Below are positions 43,513 through 54,449 of a stretch of DNA of 64,000 nucleotides, piece by piece. The position numbers and the translations under genes were made by a program. Source of the stretch: Aradus depressus (taxonomy: Eukaryota; Arthropoda; Insecta; Hemiptera; Aradidae); the NCBI GenBank assembly GCA_963662175.1, contig OY759215.1, forward strand, positions 45,153,213 through 45,217,212. The letters run 5' to 3'. The notes under the pieces were generated by a model that saw only the letters and a program-made list of their open reading frames with translations, was not told the DNA's origin and did no database searches. How positions within the stretch are numbered: the stretch's first letter is position 1; every line of letters starts with the position of its first letter.

Positions 43513-43687
43513 TGACAGGCAATGATTAAAAGAATAAAATAAAATAAACAAGAAAAGCAAAATAAGAATAATAATGTTAACATAATAATAATAATTACTC
43601 ATTATTATTATGTTTTACATTATTATTCTTACTTTGTTCTTTTTTATGTTTATTTAATTTTTTTATTGTTTTAATCATTGCCTGTCA
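43513..43687. repeat. 175-bp hairpin-forming inverted repeat
   Basis: tgacaggcaatgattaaaag at the left end is the exact reverse complement of the right end; the pairing continues imperfectly through almost the whole length with A/T-rich arms. A non-autonomous foldback element or a transcribed hairpin. Confidence 0.75.
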
Positions 43688-43828
43688 TTAACATTTAATG
43701 TGTCTTTAGTTTAATCTTAGAGGCCTCGTTTCTTTTTTTCTTTATTCTGTCTCATTAGGTTGATACTTATATTCTTATGTTTATTTCTTATGTTATTATT
43801 CTACATATGTTCCCTGATCTCCGAAGAA

Positions 43829-44165
43829 TGCGCCGGTAGCTCAAGGATAGCGTGCTTGCTTAGTGAGTTCACATTCGCGGGATCGAGACCCAGCTGAGGC
43901 CCATACGTTTTTTTTGTTTTTTTTTATCTGGGAAGTGGAAAAGCGTTGAGCACGCCGTCCCTTGGATGGGACGTTAAGCGATGGTTCCGAGCCTGCACCA
44001 TGTCCTCCCTCTTTACTCCCATCCCTAGTGATCAAAAATTTAGAGTAGGCAAAATTTAAGATTCTCACAGTAGACTCAGGCTCATGTCCACCAAAGCGAC
44101 GAAAGAGCTATCTTGTAGTAAGCGATATAACCTCACAGTTAAAGCCCGGGCATGAGTCATAATAA
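43829..44165 (+). mobile_element. SINE1, full length, diverged
   Basis: Head atgcgccggtagctcaagga, B-box region gggatcgagacccagc, body and tail cccgggcatgagtcataata. Many substitutions, so an old copy. Confidence 0.85.
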
Positions 44166-44169
44166 CTAA

Positions 44170-44655
44170 CTAACATGAAAGTCGGCTACGCACATCAGGA
44201 AACGTCCCCACTAAAGATGAAATGATAGCCACACTATTCATTTTCATGATTCGCCCTATTTTTCATGATTGGATATTGTCTTCCTAATAGGAAGTAAAAT
44301 TAACCAATCTTAATATTTTATGAAAATGTAAATAGAAAATTGAGATGATTAGAAATTTAAATATGGTAGATTAAATTATATATTATATACAATTATATTA
44401 TTATAAATATTATAAAGTTTCTATTTCGGTATTAAGGAAAACTAATCAACTAGTTTAATTATTCCAGGCTAGTACATGTCGTATTCTGAAATTATATAAC
44501 GGAAATGAACAATTTTCTAGAAATTAATGCCAGATTATTTTTGGGAATTGAATGAATGTAGATCACGGAAGGCATCCAAGATTGTCTGGCCTCTCTCTGT
44601 AATTTTAAGTTTTATCTTAAATTTTTTTCATGAAATATAACTAGCGGATTACTCG
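44170..44655. other. AT-rich, no feature
   Basis: Nothing recognised. Confidence 0.45.
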
Positions 44656-44660
44656 GTTTT

Positions 44661-44772
44661 AGGACTCCCACAGTAGAGTTGGGCTCATGTCCACCAGAGT
44701 GGCTAAAGAGCGCTCTGGTAGTAGGCGCTATGACCTCATAGTTAAAGCCCGGGCATGAGTCATAATAACTAA
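44661..44772 (+). mobile_element. SINE1, 3' third
   Basis: aggactcccacagtagagtt through agcccgggcatgagtcataa. 5' two thirds missing. Confidence 0.85.
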
Positions 44773-44779
44773 CTAGAAA

Positions 44780-44960
44780 TTTTAAAAACCAATAACTGTC
44801 GATGTATTGAATGTATCGACACAAAATTTAGTATGATGATTCAGAAGCCACTATATAAATCAAATATTGAGTTTTAACCCAAAAAGAGTGAATGCGAAAT
44901 AGTAATTGATAAATTCGTGGTGGGGCAGTGTACAGCTGGTGACACAGACGACGTTGTTTT
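44780..44960 (+). repeat. Dispersed repeat B, 3' part
   Basis: accaataactgtcgatgtat, tgtatcgacacaaaatttag, aattcgtggtggggcagtgt. Abuts the SINE1 3' end. Confidence 0.6.
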
Positions 44961-45580
44961 TATGTATCTTAATATCAGAAACTTCTTAATTGGACCGTTT
45001 GACCATTATCAATATTGCAGTGGAGATATAATTACTCGGATCGGGTGGTTTTATTGGAACAATTTTACTGTCAATGATCTCATTAAATGTTCTTCTTAAT
45101 GAAACCCCGCTTGTTAAAATAACTTCGATACGGTAACTGTTAATGACATCATAAATAATGACTTTGTTTTATGTCAACATTTATGTCTTCATATGCACTT
45201 TCTTATTCTCAATGAAAATGTAAATACCGTTTCTTTATTGAATGGGAAATGAAAGAGAATAATACGCTGAGTAGTTTATTTGGTTTTTTAACCTCCTCTG
45301 GTGTTTTTGCTCATTCTTCCAAGTCTCACTTATCCCTTATCCAATTGTAAGAAACATACTGAGTTAAAGTTTTTATCTCCAGGAACGTTACTATGGGTTC
45401 CAGTTTCTTGTTTACACAAAACATTAACAAGAACAATAATAATATAAAGTATTTACAAAATACTAAATTAAGATGAAATTACGAAAATAAAATAATAAAG
45501 TATAATACATAATAAAAACATGTACTGAAACAAAATTTAAAAAAAAAGTGTACAAAATAATATGATAAACCGTAATAAAA
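44961..45580. other. No recognisable gene
   Basis: AT-rich; nothing supported. Confidence 0.45.
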
Positions 45581-45583
45581 CAA

Positions 45584-45685
45584 CTGTACTCAGTTGATTC
45601 GAATGGTACCATACAATGGTCTGACTCTCAACCATTTGGGAAATCATTCAACTTTTGTTAGATTCATTGAATCAACTGAGTACAG
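45584..45685. repeat. Small inverted repeat
   Basis: ctgtactcagttgattcgaa (45584 on) pairs with cattgaatcaactgagtaca..g ending at 45685, with one extra base; inner arms aatggt/accatt pair as well. Directly followed by an AT microsatellite. Confidence 0.7.
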
Positions 45686-45691
45686 TATAGT

Positions 45692-46012
45692 ATATATATA
45701 TATATATATATATATTGTGGGTTGGTGTTTTACACCTAGGGACCTAAGCACGCACTTATACCGCTTCCCCCTTATTTTGTTACCTGTATGTTCATACTAC
45801 CTAATACCTAAACCAAGTCCTTTATGAAGTACTTAGTCTCCATGTTTCCTTAATAAACCTGAGAATGCTCCCGTGGTCCAATCTTTTAAAATCCTCCTCT
45901 GTGATTACACATTTACCAAAGAAGTGGAATCTCGTTCGCGCGTATCCCGGACAAATGCCCAGGGAGTGTGCCACCACGTTTACAAATTGAGGTGTATAAA
46001 TAATCCTGTAAA
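45692..46012 (-). pseudogene. Non-LTR retrotransposon 3' end with (TA)n tail, RNase H relic
   Basis: The minus strand reads a relic of an RNase H C-terminal part, GTLPGHLSGIRANE (compare the common W-x-P-G-H-x-G-I-x-G-N-E motif of retroelement RNases H), then after a frameshift ITEEDFKRLDHGSILRFI, a C-terminal style known from Jockey/I-type elements. A 3' UTR-like stretch follows and the copy ends in (TA)n at 45692-45716, which is typical of a tailed non-LTR insertion. Broken by frameshifts; cannot be functional. Confidence 0.5.
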
Positions 46013-46690
46013 TTTTTTTTGTCAACATATTTGCTAACAAATATAATATATGTATATATAAATCTGTGGGCGCCCACAAAAAAGAAGAGAATTGAATGGA
46101 GCAATTTGAAAATTATACATCCATCAACATTCCCTACTTAATTTTTGATAGACCATACAATAATAATAAAGAAGCACATTTTGTGTTCATTGTACGCTCC
46201 GGCTGGTCCTGTGACATGTGGAACATACATATATAAAAAATCTCGCTCGCTGGTCTAGTTGGACAATGCCACTTACATCATTGGCATTCTGTGGTTTTTC
46301 GCGTGTCGGAGGGTCTCTAAGAACGGAGATTTTATAACGGTTATCAGGTGTCAGAGTGGTTATGTAAGACGGGAGGTTGTTGTGTAACTTAGGCATCCAT
46401 GGGGGTCAATTAGTGGCGGCTAGGACAGGGAAAGTCCAGAGTCCACCCCCGATCTGACAGTCCGCAGCTCCAGGAACCCGCCTTCTGACCAGCCAGTTCC
46501 ATGTACAAGAAACTAGGAAGCAGTATACTGATGATAACACTTATGGTGATAGTGTGTCAAACGGAAAGAACTAATGCCAGATTCTTCAAAGTCGCTTGGT
46601 CAAGTCAGATATAGTCCGAATATAAGCAGTAGTAATGAATAACAAACCCACCGGATCTCGATCAATCGATCTCGCCGTTTCGAGTTGACA
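46013..46690. other. No recognised gene
   Basis: The GC-richer part at 46190-46500 has an open minus frame (46187-46396, 69 residues, Thr/Pro/Arg-rich) I cannot assign. It may be more of a retroelement. Confidence 0.35.
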
Positions 46691-46749
46691 TCGGCCCAGT
46701 CTATTTGAGATCTGTCAAAATCTACGGTTCAATTTCTTAATTCATTTTC

Positions 46750-47140
46750 CATGTTCACACTAGACCGGCGACTTAGACTACTGTACAGTATTTTAAATAG
46801 GCGTTCTAAATTATCTACTCCACAAAAACTGAATTGTTATACCTATCTTCTCCGACCTCTCTGGACTTATGGCTTACAAATATATGATACAGCCAAGACT
46901 TCGAACATCACATCAAAAGAATACAGGTATTTCAATCCAAGACTTTCCGACTGATCACGCAATGCCCACTATACGTTAGCAACAAGACTTTACAGCGCAA
47001 TTTGAACATCACATGCATAGACACAACTATTTCCTTACACACCAATCCGGAAGTTCGTTAAATCTTAAATCCAAATTTTCCCCACAATCCCCCAAAATAA
47101 GATTAAAAGGAATTTGGCATAGAGATCTCCTGTTATGAGG
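46750..47140 (+). pseudogene. Jockey-type reverse transcriptase C-terminal relic
   Basis: The + strand encodes LDRRLRLLYSILNRRSKLS, QKLNCYTYLLRPLWTYGLQI, then after a frameshift IQVFQSKTFRLITQCPLYVS. This is the conserved region behind the reverse transcriptase of Jockey-clade non-LTR elements (R-P-x-W-x-Y-G-x-Q, x-Q-x-x-x-L-R-x-I-x-x-x-P-x-Y-V-x-N). Further codons follow to about 47140. Truncated, frameshifted, no endonuclease or catalytic domain. A related relic lies at 59905-60270. Confidence 0.75.
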
Positions 47141-47149
47141 TGATGCCAT

Positions 47150-47605
47150 GAGGTTTCACCGCTGGGTGTTTTTCCTCTCTCAAGCCTTTCATGTCATATT
47201 TATTTTTATTATTTAACGGATTATGTGTAAAGTATATGTCGGCCCAGCCGCTGGTTGTGCATTTTTTGTATAGATATATATATCTCAGATAAATAAATAC
47301 AAAAAAAAAATGTCCCTGTCGTTGTCTCACACAGTCGATTGACCCAGCTTTAACTCGTCCAATGAGCATTTCTGAATATTTTTTTAAAAACTTCAATAGG
47401 AACACCTTTTTTTCATTATTAACTTTTTGGGGTATACCTTGTATATGTAAAATATCAATTATTTGTCGAACGTTGAGGAAGCTCGGGATCAAGGCAGGGC
47501 AGGACAAGTGAAGTTATGTATACCTCGGGCTGATTAATCTGTGTCGATCGGTGGTTTCATCCTTGCATGAACAGATCGGGTTGTTCTTTCTCTTACAGAA
47601 AAAAA
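47150..47605. other. No recognised feature
   Basis: The minus frame at 47133-47507 is open (124 residues) but hydrophobic and basic runs come from A/T tracts; not convincing. Confidence 0.35.
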
Positions 47606-47609
47606 TTTG

Positions 47610-47800
47610 GAGTTAAAATCTTCCAGTTCAGATAATTTCAGGGGCAGTAGTTCCAGTCCCAAATACGACCCTGTCCCGAATCAACTCCATCCTTCGTCGT
47701 ACAGCGGACATTCGAGGACTACAGGTTCTACAGTCTCAATGCTACCACACTAACTGTTCGGGTTGTTCTTCCACTTAAAGCAGAAGAGCTTAGAGTTATA
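47610..47800 (-). pseudogene. Non-LTR retrotransposon C-terminal relic
   Basis: Minus strand ETVEPVVLECPLYDEGWS corresponds to the E-T-x-x-H-x-L-L-E-C-P-x-Y motif near the C-terminus of several non-LTR elements. The same motif recurs on + at 55420. The words cgggttgttctt at 47577 and 47759 flank it as an imperfect direct repeat. Confidence 0.5.
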
Positions 47801-48720
47801 TTCACCATGAGCTAATAATATTCGGGAAATCTAGTGATCAGGCTGTACTCACGTAAATTTCAGGGGTACCCAGGAAGTATGCGTACGTCGATCGGCTATC
47901 TAAACTTTGTGGCTAATATTACTGACATTTTTTCATTATCCATACTGGACTATGTTCTTACAACGCTCTGGTGTTAACTGTCCGCGTAGCTCTTTCTCCA
48001 GGGCTAGGTGGCTCATCAATTTCAAAAGGAACTGAGAAGGAACCTAGAGAGCTGAATGCTTGACTGAAGAACTTGCGTTTTATCGACGGTAGAATGCACT
48101 ATAATAAATAACACCAATGAAGCATGCAACATGACAATTACAGAGTTTGCGTGAGTCGGTCTAATAGTGTCTGTATCAAGCGGAATGTGACTACCAATAA
48201 ATGTACTGCTCACACAAATATACGTGTAGAATATGATGCACCAGCTGATATAATGGTGGACAACATTATTTACACTAATATGCAGGTTGCATGCGTAATG
48301 CATTTTGTCTGATGTCGTTTCACTGCTGTTTTTCTACTCCTCATGATATAATCCGTTGTTTTTTCTAACATAATCTTGAATGAAGATTTTGTTTGCCATG
48401 TTCAACTCATTTATCATCTCACAATCAGAATGCGATGCTTATCGGCCTACTAATTATTACGAATTATATTACGAACATTCTCACTTATTCCCGAATATAA
48501 AATATTCTCTGGTGAATTATTTTTCATATCTAATATCCTTGCTTTAATATACTGGAATGATCCAGTGATATGAAGATGTACTTTTAAAGGCTTCAATTGT
48601 ATTCTTGCAGTTAGCAAAGAAAATTCTGTACTTGTAATTATATTGTGTTCATAGTACATGTTTATTGTACGTACTGATATACAGACTAAAGCTAATAATG
48701 TTTTTTTATTGATGTTTCAG
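47801..48720 (+). other. Probable intron sequence ahead of the zinc-finger exon
   Basis: Low in named repeats. Ends with a strong acceptor: pyrimidine-rich ttattgatgtttcag at 48706-48720, directly before the coding exon. Confidence 0.6.
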
Positions 48721-49737
48721 GGAGGGATGAGCGTGGTGGATACCTGGCTAGGCTCCATCCCAAGGGTCGCCTCACTGCCTGGGCCAAATATGCGAGAAAA
48801 GGACGCCTCGCCGCGGAAGATCGCACCCAGCTGCGGCCACAGCAGTCCCAAGCAGGCTTCAGTCTACCCGCTCACTTTGCGGGTAACTGAACAGCAAGGG
48901 GAAGGACCCTTCGACCTGTCAAGGAACAACAGTCGGGGGCCGCACATGTCTCCTGCAGGCAGGCCTCCCCCTCAGGGGGAAGAAGAGCAGCCTCTGGATC
49001 TACGGGTGGACCACAAGAAGGAGGTCCGTCGAGAGGATGAGAACCGGAACCTGATAGCTGGCTCTCCAAGTCCTGAACTGGGCTATCCTCCAGTCCTCTT
49101 CCATCCTATGCTCCTCTATCCGGGGGACAAGAGACTTCCTTACCCTCCAAGTCCCCCAGCCTATCCACCTCGCAACTATCCTTTTCTTCTCAACAGTCCT
49201 GGCTACGATGTACGTCCTCAGGCACTTCCTTCACAAGCTGGTAAAGGCAAGGACAGGTATGCGTGCAAATTTTGTGGTAAAGTGTTCCCAAGGTCAGCTA
49301 ATTTGACGCGACATCTGAGGACTCATACTGGCGAACAGCCATACAAGTGCAAATATTGTGAAAGGTCTTTTAGTATCTCGTCAAATTTGCAGAGGCACGT
49401 GAGGAATATCCACAACAAAGAGAAACCATTCAAATGTCCCCTCTGTGATCGTTGCTTCGGGCAACAAACAAATCTAGACCGTCATTTGAAGAAACATGAA
49501 GCAGACGGACCAAGTATACTAGACGAACGTCCAGAGCAGCGAGCCCTTGTCCAACGAAGGACACTTGGAGAGGAATCCTACTTTGAGGAGATCCGATCCT
49601 TTATGGGCAAAGTGAGTGCGGACAACAGACTTCTACAGCGGGGTATTCCTTACTACAGGGATGAGAAGAAGTCTCCCTCTCCGTCTGGATCGTCGTCAGG
49701 GTCACCGAGCGGTGAAGAAGGAGGCTCCAATACATGA
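48721..49737 (+). CDS. ham: Hamlet / MECOM-PRDM16 family transcription factor, last coding exon
   Basis: C-terminal exon of a C2H2 zinc-finger repressor. The open frame extends upstream to 48658, but the coding part should begin after the acceptor at 48720 (phase 0), giving 338 residues here; earlier fingers and any PR domain lie outside or upstream. Numbering from 48658: CtBP-binding-type motifs PFDLS (84-88) and PLDLR (112-116); a Pro/Tyr-rich linker (about 130-195); three fingers with ligands C203/C206/H219/H223, C231/C234/H247/H252 and C260/C263/H276/H280, with the family's typical HTGEQPYKC linker and the words [12 protein letters not shown] and [14 protein letters not shown]; then [15 protein letters not shown], resembling the conserved acidic C-terminal segment of EVI1/PRDM16. 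A Ser/Gly-rich end precedes TGA. In Drosophila, hamlet sets neuron and sensory-dendrite fates; the role here is inferred. GC content is far above its surroundings, as expected for conserved coding sequence. Confidence 0.93.
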   Translation, partial: GGMSVVDTWLGSIPRVASLPGPNMREKDASPRKIAPSCGHSSPKQASVYPLTLRVTEQQGEGPFDLSRNNSRGPHMSPAGRPPPQGEEEQPLDLRVDHKKEVRREDENRNLIAGSPSPELGYPPVLFHPMLLYPGDKRLPYPPSPPAYPPRNYPFLLNSPGYDVRPQALPSQAGKGKDRYACKFCGKVFPRSANLTRHLRTHTGEQPYKCKYCERSFSISSNLQRHVRNIHNKEKPFKCPLCDRCFGQQTNLDRHLKKHEADGPSILDERPEQRALVQRRTLGEESYFEEIRSFMGKVSADNRLLQRGIPYYRDEKKSPSPSGSSSGSPSGEEGGSNT

Positions 49738-49880
49738 GACAGCCCATGACACAGTACAGTGCTAGTCACAAAGACAAACTTAGTTACCAACCCTTCCTGT
49801 ACTGTGACAACAACAAAGACTCTACAACCTACCATAAAGCTTTATAAATTTTATTATTTTAATAAAATTTTAAGAAAGTG
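49738..49880 (+). other. Proximal 3' UTR with possible poly(A) signal
   Basis: Follows the TGA of the zinc-finger gene. AATAAA at 49861-49866, in an AT-rich context, could end a short transcript form. Other AATAAA words lie farther down (for example 51355). Confidence 0.45.
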
Positions 49881-52800
49881 GAATTATACTGCCTATATGT
49901 ACAAAATTTAGTGGCTAATAGCTTAATTTATAAATATTGAGTTGAGAAATGTAATATTATGTAGGTGCTCCTTGAACGTTCGAAATGTCTTGCTAGGATA
50001 TGAGCAGGCTAACAGAGATGTGGTCTTCACTGGGAGACTCTCCAATATTTCAACATTTTCATTCAATTATTCTCTCATTTATTCCCATAATATAACGTTA
50101 TACGTTTCAATGAAAATCAGTAAAAATCAAGTGAAGTTTGCATCAAAGAAATCTCACAAACCGATTCCTCAACATTTTTACTAAATTAAACAGTTGTTAC
50201 GATTTGAACTCGAAAAAAAAGTAAATTCAAATGCATCTCTGGATTTGTCGAAATTTGTAAAAGCCGACTAAAGAAAGTTCAGTTAGGCAAGGAAGTGCCA
50301 TCTAGAGGCAGAAATTCTCACTTAATAAAATACGGGGCGTTACATTTTTTTTCCCCCTTAGCTCACTTTTATAATCTCGTTATTTCTAAGGAAGAAATTA
50401 TGAGAAAACATGATACACATGCATTTCTATCCATGTTAAGCATATTGATTTTTGTTTTTAACACTCTGAAGTAATAAAGGATTTAACTGGTAAAGATGAC
50501 CAACTTAGGTCGATAACGATTCATTTGATGAAGATGCATAATAAACAACGGACCATTTTGGCATTTTCCAAAAAATAAATTTTTTCATAATCTTTTTTTT
50601 TTTTTTATGCGTTTAGAGAAAATGAGTGAACTTTGGCATACGTTTGAGCGCTCTGGTTGGCATTTTATTTGATCTCACGTCGAGAAGGCCCAGACATCGT
50701 ATCCCCATTCTTTTCTTACTAAAAACTTAAATAAGGATATTGTTTCTTGTATCAATTTTTTTTAAACTCTATTTCTTCTCTAGAATATAACGAAATTACT
50801 TAATCTCACTCTAAAATTAATTTCAACTTTATTTTTTCCGAATTCTATAATAGAATAAGAATATATTTAAATAAAAATCCAATCCAATGAAATAGGAAAA
50901 GAGCATTGTGTGATAAATTAAATTTAATATATGTCTATAAAGAATGTCATATTTATAAATTTGTATGTATACATATGTGTTCAGATTTTCAGCATATATT
51001 ATTACATATGTATAGTACATAAAGAAAGGGTTATTTAGTGTGATAGAAGAGAGGTACTCCGAAAACGGTTGTTTTAGTGTGTCCGTGTTCCTATATTAAA
51101 AACTGCCAATATTTTATTATTCTATCTTTATAATGAAACTCATATATGTGTCATGTATTTTCGCTTTTTTAATATCCAGTTTCTTCTTGTATGTATTTCT
51201 ACTACATCCTACTTACAACCGTTTCGACTTCGATGTATATAAAATAATTTATTAAGTATTTGATTTTCCTTAAATTATTTCCTGTATTTTTTTTTTTTTG
51301 TTTTTGTTTGTTATTTTTTTAAAAGTATATTTCGTTTGTTACATGTTTGTAGCTAAATAAAAAGTGTTACCAGGAAGTATTCAGGGTATATTCGATCGAA
51401 AGGACACTATTTTGATATCTGTTAGAAAATTTAAGTGTTTAAAAAGAACCTATGAACATGGGTTCGCAAATGCTTTCTTAAACAGTTATTTACCAAAAAA
51501 AAAAGACCTTTTTGGCATATTTCGGAATATATCTCGATCTTTATCTTTTGGACAAATTTTCCAGAGTTTTCCAATTTTTTTTTACTGACGATATTTTGGA
51601 TCGATTTGACGCCTCTTCTTCAAGTTACAATGAACGAAGAAGGGGTTAGTCTGATTCTGTCTGAAATGTATTTTTCTTTCATTTTGACGGGGTATGAAAG
51701 AACTATTTGCTGAAACTGTGGGACATAAAGCATCCAATGAGAAGCCTTGCTTTCATTCAGCATTTCTTTCATATATGTCTTTTTTTTAGTGACAATATTT
51801 CCACCCTTCTTTCTATGGTCATAGCGAACAGAACATGCGTGGACTATCCCGAATGGTCAGAAGAAACAAGGAACTTCTGGGTGAAAACAACGTACAACCT
51901 CCCCAGCTCATAAAACAGACGAGTTGTTTAAAATATTCTGTTGTTTATTAGGAAGGCCTGGACACTTCACACTTTAATTGAGCAAAAGGCTCGGATTTAT
52001 GAGACGCAAAAATTACTTGCATTTCAGTGGACTTCAATTTAAAGAATCAATTTTTTTTTTAAAATATTTTCTTATTGATATTGTTTGAAGTATATGTACA
52101 ATCGATATAGACCATTAGTAACTTTTATGACAGTATGAGAACCAATAACAGAACGAGAAACCATTTAAAAATTATAATAAAAATAAAGTAATACCGTTAA
52201 CGAAAGAATAAAAAATAAGAAATAAAAATGCTAATAATAAAATGTATTAGATAAAAAAATCGTTTTCTTTTTAAAAATTTAATTCTCAATTGCTTTAGTT
52301 TGAATACATTTTTATATTCGAGATATTTGCGAAAAAAATATATCTCATAGAACGCATTTACGTTGAAACCTGTTTCACAACATTCTTATTATCACATATG
52401 AAAAAATTATATTTATATAAGTATACTTTTTAGTTTATTTTTTGCAAGCACTTGCAAACCCGTGTTCTGGAGATCTTTTTTTTTCATATAATTAAATTTC
52501 CTATGGGTACTCATAATGTCCTTTCCTTTGTTTACACACTGTATAGTAAGAAGAACGTAAGTGCTAAATTTGTGCACTAGTCAAAAAAGTATGTATGAAA
52601 TGTAGATGCAACTCTATATATTTGCATATATATATACTATATGGGAGAGCACGGCTCTTAAATTACCAATAATAATTAAGTTTTCTTTCATTTAATAATG
52701 TACATAGATAAGTAAATAAATTTATTTTTTTGCAATTTAATATTTTTGTTTGTCCTTTGTACAAAGCTTGCTATCATTATATTTTTATGCGAGCTATTTA

Positions 52801-53095
52801 ATTAGATTATAGAATAGTTAATATATTCCTTATGTCGGTTATAAATTTATAAAATTATTTGTATATTTTTGCAGTTTTATTCATATTTCATAGTTTATAT
52901 TGTGTTGTCTCTTTATATGTGAAACTTTTGAAGTTGTATTTTTGTTTCGTTTTTTATTTTTTTTTGTTTTTGTATTCAATTGATGAAAAAAGAAAAGAAA
53001 GAAAGTTAAAAGAAGATATATATTCTAGTAATAAAATATAATATTTAATATAAATTTTCTTGTGTTTCCTCAAACCCACTCATTTTATATTTACT
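49881..53095 (+). other. Repeat-poor AT-rich stretch, possible long 3' UTR
   Basis: Over about 3.2 kb I see no SINE1, no repeat B or G and no foldback element, while the rest of the window has several per 5 kb. There is no convincing coding frame. Two Pumilio-type words TGTANATA occur (51234-51241 and 52699-52706). A long 3' UTR of the zinc-finger gene would explain both points; regulatory sequence is the alternative. Words near 51510-51600 faintly resemble the palindrome at 34471. Confidence 0.4.
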
Positions 53096-53099
53096 TTCT

Positions 53100-53230
53100 T
53101 ATACTAGGTAGGTATAAGAAAATATTGTAGTCGTTCGAAAATCCGAGATCGAGTTTTCAACGGATTTTGGCGTTTCAAGGTCTCCTAAATACGTTTTGAC
53201 AATTTTCTCGATGAATTCTATCTGTGCGTT
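53100..53230 (-). repeat. Repeat G fragment
   Basis: actaggtaggtataagaaaa, tccgagatcgagttttcaac, gtttcaaggtctcctaaata in reverse G order. Confidence 0.5.
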
Positions 53231-53242
53231 AACATTTGTTAA

Positions 53243-53286
53243 TTCGTGGCTGAAGATGGTAGCAATACCGAAAGTAGTCCCATATA
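53243..53286 (+). ncRNA. Hammerhead-like motif, family A, nearly intact
   Basis: Stem I strand GTGG (53246-53249), CTGAAGA (53250-53256), unpaired T, stem II GGTA-GCAA-TACC, GAAA (53270-53273), GTAG, T53278 and cleavage-site C53279 (a classical GUC site), and stem I partner CCAT (53280-53283; last pair G-U). Compared with the family palindrome AGUACU, this copy has AGUAGU, so stem III has a G-G mismatch. Everything else is complete. Confidence 0.55.
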
Positions 53287-53329
53287 CATATATTATTTCT
53301 ACAACTATATATATATGTATAGTTGTAGA

Positions 53330-53690
53330 AATAAAAACCAAAAAACATATTTTATATGAAATACAATTTTTTACAGGTCGTCCAGTTTTCGAGATACATG
53401 CTGAAAACCATTTTTAAATGTAGTTTTGAAACACGTATTTTTGGACTAGACGTTTCCTTCATTTGCTCAAAAATGGTTAGTTCTATCGAAAAAGTAATAA
53501 TTACCAAAAAAGTTCAATCGCTCGTAATTCCAGATTTGAGATAGGATCAGTACGACAAAAGTTATAAAGCCCCGAAAAATATAGAATAAATGATTAAACT
53601 AGTAATTTTTAAATCGCAACACATATCAACGAACTTGGTAGATTTTATGAAAAATTATAAAAAATTAAGAAAAAAATTTCCGATGTGGCC
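53330..53690 (+). repeat. Repeat J
   Basis: tcgtccagttttcgagatac, gactagacgtttccttcatt, agttctatcgaaaaagtaat and gtacgacaaaagttataaag; same order as at 40650. Confidence 0.5.
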
Positions 53691-53691
53691 A

Positions 53692-53901
53692 TTACAGGAC
53701 TTTCTTATACCAACCAGGCTTACATATCACCACTGTCTAACCCCCTCCCCCTTCTCAAAATCATTTCATACTGGCATTACTGGGTATAAAAAAAAAATGA
53801 GTAGGCGTCTACCCAGTAATGGCAGTATGAAAGGATTTTGCGAAAGGGGAGGGGGGAAAAAGAGTGATCTGTAAGCGTGGTTGGTATAAGAAAGTCCTGT
53901 A
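53692..53901. mobile_element. Repeat H as a foldback/TIR element
   Basis: Left end ttacaggactttcttatacc..aaccaggctt is mirrored by aagcgtggttggtataagaa..agtcctgtaa at the right end, and the inner halves (catttcatactggcattact / agtaatggcagtatgaaagg) pair too. The best-defined copy of H, about 210 bp. No gene. Confidence 0.7.
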
Positions 53902-53904
53902 ATT

Positions 53905-54115
53905 TTGAATAAGTAAGAAAAATATTTTAATTAACCAATTACATAAATTTGAATACAACCAAATTTCATTATTGGGCAGCGGTGAGGCGTCTGGGCAAAC
54001 AGTGTTTTCTTTTCAAAAATATGGAAATTATTATTTTTAAATCGGACAATAATTTTGGTCATTGTAAAAAAATTCTATAGTAATAATTTAAAACATGTTT
54101 AATATTTCTGCATCT
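53905..54115. other. No recognised feature
   Basis: AT-rich; nothing supported. Confidence 0.4.
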
Positions 54116-54385
54116 TGGGCGCCGGTAGCTCAGTGGTATGCTTGCTTGCCTTCTGAGCTCAAGAACGTGGGTTCGAAACCCGACCGAGGCCCTTAGTTTA
54201 TTTATCTGGGCGGTCAAATAAACTTAAGCACGCCATCCTTCGGATGGGACGTTAAGCGATGGTCCCGAGCCTGTACGACGCCAGTTACTCGTTAAAGATC
54301 CCTGCCCTAGGTGAATAAAAATAGCTCTGGTAATAGGCGATATGACCTCGTAGTTAAAGACCGGGCATGAATCATAAAACCTAAG
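54116..54385 (+). mobile_element. SINE1 with a central deletion
   Basis: Head gggcgccggtagctcagtgg, B-box-like gggttcgaaacccgacc, body to gtgaataaaaa, then a deletion of about 80 bp to tagctctggtaataggcgat and the tail. Confidence 0.88.
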
Positions 54386-54449
54386 ATATTTTATCACATT
54401 TAAAACCGACTGGGTTGTTTTTTAGGACGAAATGAACTATATAGGTACT

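Noticed and set aside
47599..47730. Exon-like segment after ttctcttacag with the peptide NLELKSSSSDNFRGSSSSPK, just upstream of the zinc-finger exon
   Set aside because: The opposite strand encodes a non-LTR retrotransposon C-terminal motif (ETVEPVVLECPLY) over the same bases, so the plus frame is a shadow of that relic.
48872..49069. Minus-strand frame opposite the zinc-finger exon
   Set aside because: Shadow of the conserved coding exon on the plus strand.
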